Positions 56,674 to 64,000 of a stretch of DNA of 64,000 bases are shown here, piece by piece (the stretch's first letter is position 1; each line of letters begins with the position of its first letter). Where the stretch lies: the NCBI GenBank assembly GCA_026184435.1, contig CP046447.1. One strand, 5' to 3'. The notes beneath the pieces were generated by a model. That model had not been told where the DNA came from. It did not search any database and saw nothing but the letters and a program-made list of their open reading frames with translations. This stretch comes from JAADFF01 sp013153035 (GTDB taxonomy: Bacteria; Coprothermobacterota; Coprothermobacteria; Coprothermobacterales; JAADFF01). The position numbers and the translations under genes are program-made.

Positions 56674-58281
56674 CTACCTCTTCCCATATATTCCCCTATA
56701 TATAAGAACAGCCGTTTGAGCTCTTGTAGATGGTGAGCCTTTACCAAAATGCCTACCCTTCGTTAAGCCCTCGTCATTTGGCCCTATAATTCCGTGCCTC
56801 ACCGCAGTCTCAACATAGGGATACGCCCAGTAATCTGATGTGATATCGTCAAATGTAGGAGTCTTGGGTCTCTCCAACTGCCAACCTTTTATGCGGACAA
56901 TGGTTGTCAATATCTCTTCTTTCTTTACCATTGCCTGAGGTGCAAACTTTCCCTTACCATAACCAACCATATACCCTGCCTTATTGACAGCCTGTACATA
57001 CGGACAGAACCAGTCACTGTCCTTTACATCTTTAAAGACATGAAAACCGTTGCATTTGGCTATATCTAATTTCAGAGAAGTTGCCAGCATCTTGGCATAT
57101 TCTGCCCTTGTAACCTCTTTATCGGGCTTAAAAGAACCGTCGGGATAACCAGAAATTACCCCCTGTGAGATGAGAAATGCGGCAGCACCATATGCCCAAT
57201 AATCTGGACCCATATCAATAAATAGGGGAGAGTCATATACGGTAAGCTGGTCATTATCAGCGGAAAGAAGATATACCCTGCCCATATAGGCGGCAATATC
57301 GCGATATTCCCTGTCTAAAGCCTGATACCCGACATCTCCACTTCTCACATTTAAGATAAACAAAGATTTGTATCCGCTTTCTCCCGGACGAACAAGGGCA
57401 TAAAAGTAATTGCCAAAGGACGATAACTTGTCTGGTTGCTCTGCAACAGAATATTCTTTGTAATATGCTTTTTTCTTCTTAATATCGTAGAAGTAAAAGC
57501 CTGTAGGCTCACCATCGGGATACCAGCCTATAACAGTATCCGCAACCATCTGGGCTCTATATCCGAAATATACAGGCTCTCCACCGCTGGTAACATCGAC
57601 ATTAACATAAGAAATCACCTTTCCGTGTAAGGCATCTGTCATCTTGACAACATACGCACCTTGCCCGATGAGAAGCAAGGTATCACTTGAGAGTTGAAAA
57701 ATCCTCTGCAAATAGCTCATAGTTCTAGCCAATGTGGGAACTCCTGAGTCATCTATATCAACCTTATGTTTCTGACCATCATAAAACCATAGTAGACCGT
57801 CTCCTGAAAACGGAGTGATAAAGTAAACACCACTTTTATACTTCCATTTTTCTCCCACATAGAGACCTGTCAGCCCTTTCATATTAACTGAAACATCTAT
57901 AGGCGTTAGTGAGGGCATACTCCAAGCTTCAACACCAAGCCATGGTCCATTTTTCGCGTTATTTCGCAATACATACAATGTGTCTTTAGCACATACCACA
58001 TCGGTTACGGGAACTCCCACATCTTTATCTGAACCTATAGCCTCTTTAATAAGAGATGGTTTATCAGGATTCGATAAGTCTAATAATGCAACAGCCCTAT
58101 AGAGTTTTCCGTTCACCTTCTTAGTACCAGCCACAACAAGAAAGTTATTGCACGCCTCTATGTACTGACCTTTCATATCAAGCTGAATAGTAGAACCCTT
58201 GTAAACTTTTACAGATGCATGTATAGCGGGAATATAAAACACCAAGGAAAGAACCATAAAAATGATGATAAATTTTCTCAT
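56674..58281 (-). CDS. S-layer-homology (SLH) domain protein
   Basis: 535 residues. Signal peptide MRKFIIIFMVLSLVFYIPAIHA. Residues about 25-350 look like a beta-propeller of WD/PQQ type (repeated VALLDLSNPDKPSL-like blades). Three SLH modules follow: YWAYGAAAFLISQGVISGYPDG with VTRAEYAKML, DWFCPYVQAVNKAGYMVGYG, and DYWAYPYVETAVRHGIIG with TRAQTAVLI. SLH triplets bind secondary cell-wall polymer, so the protein is probably fixed to the wall with the propeller outside. Confidence 0.9.
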   Translation of the reverse strand: MRKFIIIFMVLSLVFYIPAIHASVKVYKGSTIQLDMKGQYIEACNNFLVVAGTKKVNGKLYRAVALLDLSNPDKPSLIKEAIGSDKDVGVPVTDVVCAKDTLYVLRNNAKNGPWLGVEAWSMPSLTPIDVSVNMKGLTGLYVGEKWKYKSGVYFITPFSGDGLLWFYDGQKHKVDIDDSGVPTLARTMSYLQRIFQLSSDTLLLIGQGAYVVKMTDALHGKVISYVNVDVTSGGEPVYFGYRAQMVADTVIGWYPDGEPTGFYFYDIKKKKAYYKEYSVAEQPDKLSSFGNYFYALVRPGESGYKSLFILNVRSGDVGYQALDREYRDIAAYMGRVYLLSADNDQLTVYDSPLFIDMGPDYWAYGAAAFLISQGVISGYPDGSFKPDKEVTRAEYAKMLATSLKLDIAKCNGFHVFKDVKDSDWFCPYVQAVNKAGYMVGYGKGKFAPQAMVKKEEILTTIVRIKGWQLERPKTPTFDDITSDYWAYPYVETAVRHGIIGPNDEGLTKGRHFGKGSPSTRAQTAVLIYRGIYGKR

Positions 58282-58411
58282 ATTCTCACCCCCAAAGGCT
58301 TTTATAATGTCTACGAAAAAGCCCCCTATGAGGTATCACAATCCTACACTTATATTGTCTCACCGATGGCAAAAATCAATCTGCGATAACAATGTGTATA
58401 GAAAAAAGCCA

Positions 58412-59782
58412 TCATAAAACTGAGGAGTCGTTATCTTCAGGCACAAACACCTTAACAATGGCAGAGTAGGGGGTATAAGATACTCCAGTAGGTTCATGGG
58501 CTCCAAAGCCCGCTATGACTTCCATAAGCCTACCCAACATGCCTGTATATGTCTTTCCCTTGTGGGTATAGAAAAAGCCACCATGAGGGGCACCTTCTAT
58601 GGCAACAAACTGTCTTTTTAACTTATACGCCACCGCCGGGGTTGTGCCACTGCCGGCAAAGAAGTCAAGCAGGGCATCCCCCTCGGAGGTGGCGCTCTCT
58701 ATTAATCTTTTCAGGAGAGCCTCCGGCTTCTGGGTGCGAAATCCGTATCTCTCCTTTGCCATGTTGTTGATGATAGAAATATCTGTCCACACATCGGATA
58801 TGGGCCCATACACATATTCTTTCTCCCCACGCCCGCGGTTGTGCCATACATAAGGACCCCTGTCATCTTCAAAGAGCTTCCCTTTTTTCCTTAAATCTTC
58901 AAGCTTCCCCTGAAACTTGGGTTTCAGTCTCTGGGGCACAGAGAGGGTAGAGTGGCCCTGCCTGTAGATATAAATGCTATCGTGCTTGCGTGGATAGGCC
59001 CCTTCTGGCACACCGCCACTGTAGTAAGCCCAAATAATCTCATTGACAAAGGAGCCTTTACCGAAAACCTCTTCAAGAAGATATCTCCCTATATAGTCGG
59101 CTCTTTGGTCTAAATGGAGCATGAAAAAGGCATCGGTTTTTAGCAATGCCTTGCCAAGCACCATACGGCCATACATCATCACCGTCCATAGAGGAAGCGT
59201 GTATTTATCATCATATGCAAACTCCCTGCCTGTGGCAAAGGGAGGGTCTATGTACACCATGTGGGCCCGTGGCAGAACATCTATTAAGAGGGTCATAGCC
59301 CTATAATTTTCATCAAGTATGACTATGCCATGGGTCTCTTTATCTTTTAGCTTTCCCTCAAGAGCTGGGAAAAAGCCTGTATAAAGGGGCAGAGTAGGGT
59401 AGTGCTCTGCAAGATACACGGGCATATCCTCATAGGGCATAGCATCGGACATGACAATATGCTCCCACATACCCAGACGTTGCCATAACTCTATCTGACG
59501 AGCCCATTCACCGCTATCTACAGATAGAGCATCTTTTATAAGGGATATGCTGACAATGTAGTGGGTTTTATAGGAAACTTTCAACCAGTTATTGTAAGCA
59601 TTAACAACTTCCCTGCATACATCCTTTTCTACATTGAGCATGCGGGCTACTTCAATACAATCGTCTTCTGAAGGGAAAACTATGCCTATACCGGGTATAA
59701 ACACACTATGTCGATACACAGGTGGACATACAGGAGAAGACATGCCCTTTATGAGTTTGAGAATTTTCTCTCTGTACACCAT
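58412..59782 (-). CDS. Orphan DNA methyltransferase (N4/N6, beta class)
   Basis: 456 residues. The catalytic motif IV VYIDPPFATG (DPPF 179-182) precedes the AdoMet-binding motif I LLDFFAGSGTT (about 371-381), the order of beta-class amino-methyltransferases, and FRTQKPEALL is the usual motif X region. A 170-residue N-terminal part probably carries target recognition. No restriction subunit is nearby, so it is either solitary and regulatory or a remnant of a type III-like system. It is flanked by gaps of about 130 and 145 bp. Confidence 0.88.
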   Translation of the reverse strand: MVYREKILKLIKGMSSPVCPPVYRHSVFIPGIGIVFPSEDDCIEVARMLNVEKDVCREVVNAYNNWLKVSYKTHYIVSISLIKDALSVDSGEWARQIELWQRLGMWEHIVMSDAMPYEDMPVYLAEHYPTLPLYTGFFPALEGKLKDKETHGIVILDENYRAMTLLIDVLPRAHMVYIDPPFATGREFAYDDKYTLPLWTVMMYGRMVLGKALLKTDAFFMLHLDQRADYIGRYLLEEVFGKGSFVNEIIWAYYSGGVPEGAYPRKHDSIYIYRQGHSTLSVPQRLKPKFQGKLEDLRKKGKLFEDDRGPYVWHNRGRGEKEYVYGPISDVWTDISIINNMAKERYGFRTQKPEALLKRLIESATSEGDALLDFFAGSGTTPAVAYKLKRQFVAIEGAPHGGFFYTHKGKTYTGMLGRLMEVIAGFGAHEPTGVSYTPYSAIVKVFVPEDNDSSVL

Positions 59783-59927
59783 ATATTCATAATAGCAGAG
59801 ACATATGTTCTCATATCATACGCACGAATAATACCTTTCTTAACACATCTAATCAACATCTTTCTACCCAATGTAGCCATACAATAAGTGCCATTCTCAC
59901 CATTTTTCATGTTTCCCCGCGGAAACA

Positions 59928-59953
59928 AAGAGGGGCGGTAGCCCGCCCCTCTT
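59928..59953 (-). terminator. Terminator of the tldD-tldE operon
   Basis: Eleven-bp perfect stem AAGAGGGGCGG/CCGCCCCTCTT with loop TAGC, overlapping the stop codon of the last gene and followed by TTGTTTCC on the minus strand. Confidence 0.85.
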
Positions 59954-61292
59954 ATGCTCCTATATGGAAGTTTTCTATGTACAGATACGGTACTATGAAT
60001 CCTCCACCGGCAAAGTATGGGTGGGGTAGAAGGTATGTATCTGAGGACACTGCCCTTACATTCTTTAGTGCCTCCCAGAACGACTGCAAAAACCTTGCAT
60101 TATCGTAGACCTCCACAACCTCCGTGCCCTTCATGCGGTATGTGCCATACCTTGTCAGGCCAGTAGCTCTAACATTGAACGGGTCAAGGAAGGCATTGAC
60201 ATAGTGGAAACCCTCTATGTAGATATATTCATCAAGGTCTTTCATAATCTCCTCAGATATCTTTTCGCCACCGCTCATGACAATATTCAGCGGATAGGCA
60301 CCGGGGGAGAAGTAGCCGTCAAAGGGCAAAGCATGACCTGTGGGCTGCTCACCCAGTTTCTTTGCAAAGTAGAGGTTGTTAACCACTGTACCCATAGTAC
60401 CCCTCATGACAAAGTAAACAGGTCTTCTCTTGATTCCCTCAAAGTCAAATGGCAAAGAAGAAAAGCGAGTGTCATTAACATTATCCATAACGGTAATGTA
60501 GTCGGGAAGCAGTTTTTTGCCCTTCTGAGCATACACATAAGACATTCCTTTAGATGCAGCATCGGCCGTAAAGGAAAAATATGTCATGGTACTCAGAAGC
60601 TCCATCACGGCCTGTGGACCTAACACAACATTGTAGTCTCCCGGTGGCAGCTCTCCCAGTTTGTCCATCTTAGAAATATTTGATGCCAGCTTCTCTATAG
60701 ACGCATGAAAGTCCGGTGTGTAGCCACTGGTAAATGCCAGTATATCCTGCACCTCTTTTCTGTCTTTGCGGAGCATGAGCTTGGCACTACCTGTGGTGCC
60801 ACCGGCATATGACATAAGCCCCTCACTGTTGGCAACAAGGACTTTCATGGTATCTGTCACCACGGTGCCGTGGCCCTCAACACCTAAAGACTCTGCCTTG
60901 TCAAACAGTGTGCTGACAATCTCACGCTTGGTATCTTCATTCCATATATCACCGGCATCTGTCTCATCTACCTCTATAGAGGCATCGGCACCGGGCAAAT
61001 CCCATGTCACATCAATGGGAGGAGAATTTTTCATGACAAAGTATGCCATATCCACCATTTCTGCCAGCGCCTTATCTGTAAGGACCTCTGTAGATGCATA
61101 GCCCATCTTGGCACCATCTCTAACCCTCACAGAAACAGACACCTTTTCTATATCAACAGGCCCGTGCACTATGCGATTGACCGCCATACGCACAAGCTCT
61201 TTTCTTGCATATGAAACAATGACTTCTGTCTGAGGTGCCTCAGATAGCGAAAGCACCTTTCCAGCCAAGTTTGCCAAATCTCTTCTATCCAT
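59952..61292 (-). CDS. tldE: TldE/PmbA-family protease subunit
   Basis: 446 residues from ATG 61292, one base after the TldD stop; the GTG at 61301 is inside the ribosome binding site. TldE/PmbA features include the N-terminal VSVRVRDGAKMGYAST and C-terminal GFHYVNAFLDPFNVRATGLTRYG blocks. It lacks the HExxxH metal motif of its partner, as expected for the non-catalytic subunit. With TldD it forms a heterodimeric metalloprotease that trims unfolded or modified peptides. Confidence 0.92.
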   Translation of the reverse strand: MDRRDLANLAGKVLSLSEAPQTEVIVSYARKELVRMAVNRIVHGPVDIEKVSVSVRVRDGAKMGYASTEVLTDKALAEMVDMAYFVMKNSPPIDVTWDLPGADASIEVDETDAGDIWNEDTKREIVSTLFDKAESLGVEGHGTVVTDTMKVLVANSEGLMSYAGGTTGSAKLMLRKDRKEVQDILAFTSGYTPDFHASIEKLASNISKMDKLGELPPGDYNVVLGPQAVMELLSTMTYFSFTADAASKGMSYVYAQKGKKLLPDYITVMDNVNDTRFSSLPFDFEGIKRRPVYFVMRGTMGTVVNNLYFAKKLGEQPTGHALPFDGYFSPGAYPLNIVMSGGEKISEEIMKDLDEYIYIEGFHYVNAFLDPFNVRATGLTRYGTYRMKGTEVVEVYDNARFLQSFWEALKNVRAVSSDTYLLPHPYFAGGGFIVPYLYIENFHIGA

Positions 61293-61293
61293 A

Positions 61294-62730
61294 TCAACCA
61301 CCTACCTTTACGCCTCTAAACAGGCCATATGGTGCTCCGTGGGATACCCTCATGGTCTGCATGGGCTCACCTTTACCGCAGTTGGGGACACCCACTACGA
61401 CATAATCCTCTTCGCCGGTAAACGCCTCGGCACTGTTCCAAAATTCTACTGTCTTACCACCATATGAGGCCTTCTTGAATATATTGCCCGTGAGTTTACC
61501 ATTCTTCACCTCATAGGCAACCTCTACACCAAAGTGGAAATTTGACCTGTCATCGGCAATAGACCAGTTTCTCGTTGTAGACAACAGATAACCATCGCCC
61601 AATTTAGACAGTAGCTCATCAAGGGTGCCACTGCCCGGTAGCAGGTTAACACTGGTCATTCTGACAATAGGAATATTCCACCAGCCCTCTGCCCTCATGG
61701 CACCACCTGAAGATGATAGTCCCAGCATGGCGGCCGTCTCACGAGAAGACAGATACCCTACAAATATACCCTCTCTAACAAGGTATGTGCGATGGGCTGG
61801 CACGCCCTCATCATCGTACCCAAAACCACCAAGGGCATGAGGCACAGTGGGATCTGCCACGATGGTAACCACTGGAGAACCATAGCGGAATGTACCCAGC
61901 TTGTCAGGTGTCAGAAATGATGTACCGGCAAATGACGCCTCTTCTCCAAGCACCCTGTCAAGCTCTGTGGGGTGTCCACAGGTTTCGTGTATCTGCAAAG
62001 CCATCTGGAAAGGCTCAATGATGATATCGGCCCTTCCCTCCGGTAACTCTGGGGCATTTAGAAGCTCCATGGCCTCCTTTGCAATATCCTCAGCATGGGC
62101 AGGCAATCTCAGCTCTTCAATAAGCTCCCAACCCTTCTTCATATACTGACCACCAAATGAGTTGGGATAAGAGCGAGTCTGTACATCTCCTGTCTGAGGA
62201 TTAACGGCCATGGCAGAGATGCCGCCACCACTCTCAATAAACTTCTGGTATATCTGTGCCCCTTCAGAAGACACAAGCCATGTCTCCTCAAGCCTAAAGG
62301 ACAGGCTACCGTAACGACGCACCAGTGCATCGCCCTTCATACGGGACACAGCCTCTTTCAGGAGGTCTATCTTCTCGGGCAAAGACACCTCAAATGGGTC
62401 TTTTTCATAGGAAGAAATCCACTCTCCCTTTACAACAGGGGCGGGTACCAGCTTCACCCTGTACTTCATGGCACTGCTGGCATACTTTGCCAGTGCCACA
62501 GCGCGCCTCACGGCTTCATCAATCTTAGAAAAGTCGTGGGTTGCGGCAAAGCCCCATGCACCGTCAACAATAACACGAATATTCCAGCCAAGGGACTCAT
62601 CGGTAGAGACATCCACGCGGTCGTTTTCCACGGAGATGTGCTCTGTCTTGATGTTTTTAGCCCTAGCATCGGCGAAAGTGGCACCAAGGGACATCGCCAG
62701 GTCAACCGCCCTCCTAAGTACATCAAACAT
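61294..62730 (-). CDS. tldD: TldD-family metalloprotease subunit
   Basis: 478 residues from ATG 62730 behind GGAGGGGATAGC; the frame is open to 62844 without support. The zinc motif HETCGH (HExxxH, residues 248-253) and the following TELDRVLG are diagnostic, and the N-terminal DARAKNIKTEHISVENDRV block is typical. It is the catalytic subunit of the TldD/TldE heterodimer and is tightly coupled to tldE. Confidence 0.94.
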   Translation of the reverse strand: MFDVLRRAVDLAMSLGATFADARAKNIKTEHISVENDRVDVSTDESLGWNIRVIVDGAWGFAATHDFSKIDEAVRRAVALAKYASSAMKYRVKLVPAPVVKGEWISSYEKDPFEVSLPEKIDLLKEAVSRMKGDALVRRYGSLSFRLEETWLVSSEGAQIYQKFIESGGGISAMAVNPQTGDVQTRSYPNSFGGQYMKKGWELIEELRLPAHAEDIAKEAMELLNAPELPEGRADIIIEPFQMALQIHETCGHPTELDRVLGEEASFAGTSFLTPDKLGTFRYGSPVVTIVADPTVPHALGGFGYDDEGVPAHRTYLVREGIFVGYLSSRETAAMLGLSSSGGAMRAEGWWNIPIVRMTSVNLLPGSGTLDELLSKLGDGYLLSTTRNWSIADDRSNFHFGVEVAYEVKNGKLTGNIFKKASYGGKTVEFWNSAEAFTGEEDYVVVGVPNCGKGEPMQTMRVSHGAPYGLFRGVKVGG

Positions 62731-62937
62731 GCTATCCCCTCCAATCCACCCTCTTGCGGGTGCAGTCTCCAATGACAATTGTAGCACCAATACAACATCA
62801 CAAGCATGATAGAGAGGGAAGGAAAAGAAAAACAGAGGTAGCACATATATAAAAGGCCCATCAGCAATAGGAAAAACATTCTCAAAAAGGAGGGATAAAT
62901 CCCAGTGTGGAAATAACTCTATACAGCTACCAAAATG

Positions 62938-62958
62938 GAGGCAGGGAGGCCCTGCCTC
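62938..62958 (-). terminator. Hairpin after the PgpA-like gene
   Basis: Nine-bp perfect stem GAGGCAGGG/CCCTGCCTC with a 3-base loop. The T-run on the minus strand is weak (CCATTTTGG). Confidence 0.6.
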
Positions 62959-62967
62959 GGACCCGTG

Positions 62968-63468
62968 TTACTCATCCTCTTCAGTGAAGTCTGAGCGTTT
63001 AGAGTGGGCAAGACGGGAACATGCTGCCGCAACAATGGCTGCAACAAGGTCATCGGCAAAGGTATGCACACCTTCACGCTTCTTGTTATTGAGTTCGGCT
63101 ATAACACCGGGTTTGACCTTGTCAAGATATCCAAAGTTTGTCAAGCCAATGGTGCCATAGACATTGGTAATACCCAGTGCCAGAATCTCATCAACCCCAT
63201 AAAGAGGCTCATCTCTTCTGAGAATGGACAGTAGGGGTTCTTCGACAACTCCCTCTTTAGCCAGTCTGTCAAGCTCCAGCCCCGTGATGACAGTATGCTG
63301 CACCTCACGCTTCTTCAAGACAGACAGAACATGGTGACGACACTCTTCAATGGTAATGTCATCATAATATTTCTTCTGCACTTCCATGACAAGCTCTGCC
63401 ATGTCATCAATAGACACACCAATTTCCTTAAGTCTCTCAATGGTGTAGTTAAACAGATCTACCTTCAT
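62968..63468 (-). CDS. PgpA-like protein (phosphatidylglycerophosphatase A family, YutG type)
   Basis: 166 residues from ATG 63468; the GTG at 63477 is part of the ribosome binding site AAAGGAGGTGA. Strong family blocks are DDITIEECRHHVLSVLKKREVQ, LYGVDEILALGITNVYGTIGLTNFGYLDK and FADDLVAAIVAAACSRLAH. It has no membrane segments, like B. subtilis YutG and unlike enteric PgpA, so the phosphatase role is uncertain. It reads away from the origin region. Confidence 0.85.
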   Translation of the reverse strand: MKVDLFNYTIERLKEIGVSIDDMAELVMEVQKKYYDDITIEECRHHVLSVLKKREVQHTVITGLELDRLAKEGVVEEPLLSILRRDEPLYGVDEILALGITNVYGTIGLTNFGYLDKVKPGVIAELNNKKREGVHTFADDLVAAIVAAACSRLAHSKRSDFTEEDE

Positions 63469-63545
63469 AATTTTCACCTCCTTTTCAGATATCTTTTCAT
63501 TATATACCTATGTTCCTATTATGTCTACAAAAAAACATTTCTACA

Positions 63546-63969
63546 TTATCCACAATGTTGGCAACCTGTGGATAAGTTAATAAGTCACATGTGGATAGTG
63601 TGGATAAGTCGGCAAACATATATGTAGACTTATTCACACATGTGGACAATCTTGTGTCAAAGTTATCCACAACATGATTTTATCGAAGGGATATGGTATA
63701 TAGGTATTTCATTCTGTCAAGCACTGATGTAGTCTACAAAAGTTATTCACATATACACATTTATACTGTTGATAACTATGTGGATAGGATATGTGGATAA
63801 GTCTTAAATACTGCGATAAACACGAGACAGATGGCTGTGGATATAAGTGTTATCAACAGAATTATCTACATTTTCCACTATGATTTGTGGATAACATGAC
63901 CCTTGTTTACAAACATTTGTGGAAAAGTCATAGAAAAGGCTAAATTTTGCCACAAAAGATTGTGGATAA
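63546..63969. other. oriC: Probable chromosomal replication origin (oriC), DnaA-box array
   Basis: Seven perfect TTATCCACA sites: 63546 and 63663 (+), and 63567, 63599, 63792, 63886 and 63961 (-). TTATTCACA is at 63630 and 63743 (+). Weaker sites lie at 63590, 63641, 63779, 63862 and 63918. An AT-rich stretch with few boxes at about 63672-63780 could be the unwinding element. The last box abuts an extended -10 promoter at the edge, as expected for an autoregulated dnaA. Confidence 0.9.
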
Positions 63970-63973
63970 CTGA

Positions 63974-63994
63974 TATAATGCATTGTGGAGGTGA
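63974..63994 (+). promoter_or_regulatory. Promoter and ribosome binding site of the gene beyond the right edge (probably dnaA)
   Basis: Extended -10 TGATATAAT (TATAAT at 63974-63979), then GGAGGTGA at 63987-63994. The DnaA box at 63961 would place DnaA over this promoter. The start codon lies outside the window or at its last bases. Confidence 0.7.
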
Positions 63995-64000
63995 GAGTGG

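Noticed and set aside
56205..56705. A hydrophobic plus-strand ORF antisense to the DUF1292-like gene
   Set aside because: Its His/Phe/Leu-rich sequence is the complement of the acidic His/Glu codons; the minus strand has the ribosome binding site and family match.
1..64000. CRISPR arrays, tRNA genes and intact insertion sequences
   Set aside because: I looked for regularly spaced direct repeats, CCA-ending cloverleafs and transposase frames with terminal inverted repeats and found none.

Overview
The window looks like a stretch of chromosome from an anaerobic, probably thermophilic, Gram-positive-like or deep-branching bacterium. Ile is mostly ATA and Arg mostly AGA/AGG. There are lipoproteins, an SLH-domain protein and secreted proteins ending in copper-amine-oxidase-N-like 'stalk' domains, and the dihydroorotate dehydrogenase is the NAD-linked PyrD/PyrK type. 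I would compare it first with Coprothermobacter, Caldisericum and thermophilic Clostridia; this placement is inference. I saw no tRNA, rRNA, CRISPR array, prophage or intact insertion sequence.

Layout. 0-9.9 kb (+): five tandem paralogous cyclic-di-GMP phosphodiesterase-type proteins (GAF-like sensor region plus HD-GYP); the first is cut by the window edge, and the last three share nearly identical 3' ends that look like gene conversion. 9.9-15.2 kb (+): a pyrimidine operon, pyrB-pyrC-pyrK-pyrD-pyrF-pyrE, preceded by an attenuator that is read through by a 49-codon leader ORF. 15.2-15.7 kb: a structured, non-coding-looking stretch and a small decayed ORF. 15.7-26.9 kb (mostly -): a lipoprotein, a membrane protein, a small HTH regulator, a 1348-residue helical-repeat protein, a DUF4282 membrane protein, bacteriohemerythrin and a four-gene vWA / unknown / PP2C / kinase operon of the TerY-P triad type. 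27.0-36.1 kb (+): two large ATPase-like/TPR/GGDEF proteins, a DHH phosphoesterase, a membrane protein and a lipoprotein. 36.2-63.5 kb (all -): two giant secreted Ig-like/stalk proteins, a secreted subtilase, an operon joining a secreted phosphoesterase to a third ATPase/TPR/GGDEF protein, an SLH protein, an orphan DNA methyltransferase, TldD/TldE and a PgpA-like protein. 63.5-64.0 kb: a dense DnaA-box region with an extended -10 promoter and a ribosome binding site at the very edge, so this is almost certainly oriC with dnaA next door. The long run of minus-strand genes to its left is what leading-strand bias predicts.

Themes. Cyclic-di-GMP dominates: at least five predicted HD-GYP proteins and three GGDEF proteins. 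The three GGDEF proteins split into one active with a product-inhibition site, one active without it, and one degenerate at the active site but with the RxxD site kept, so probably a receptor. Surface proteins are the other theme: two of the giant stalk-protein genes carry matching AGTGTMAA-N6-TTKACACT palindromes upstream. A second cluster of DnaA boxes sits 40 kb from oriC, against the TerY-P-like operon, next to a GTGACAAAT palindrome that also occurs inside the pyr operon.
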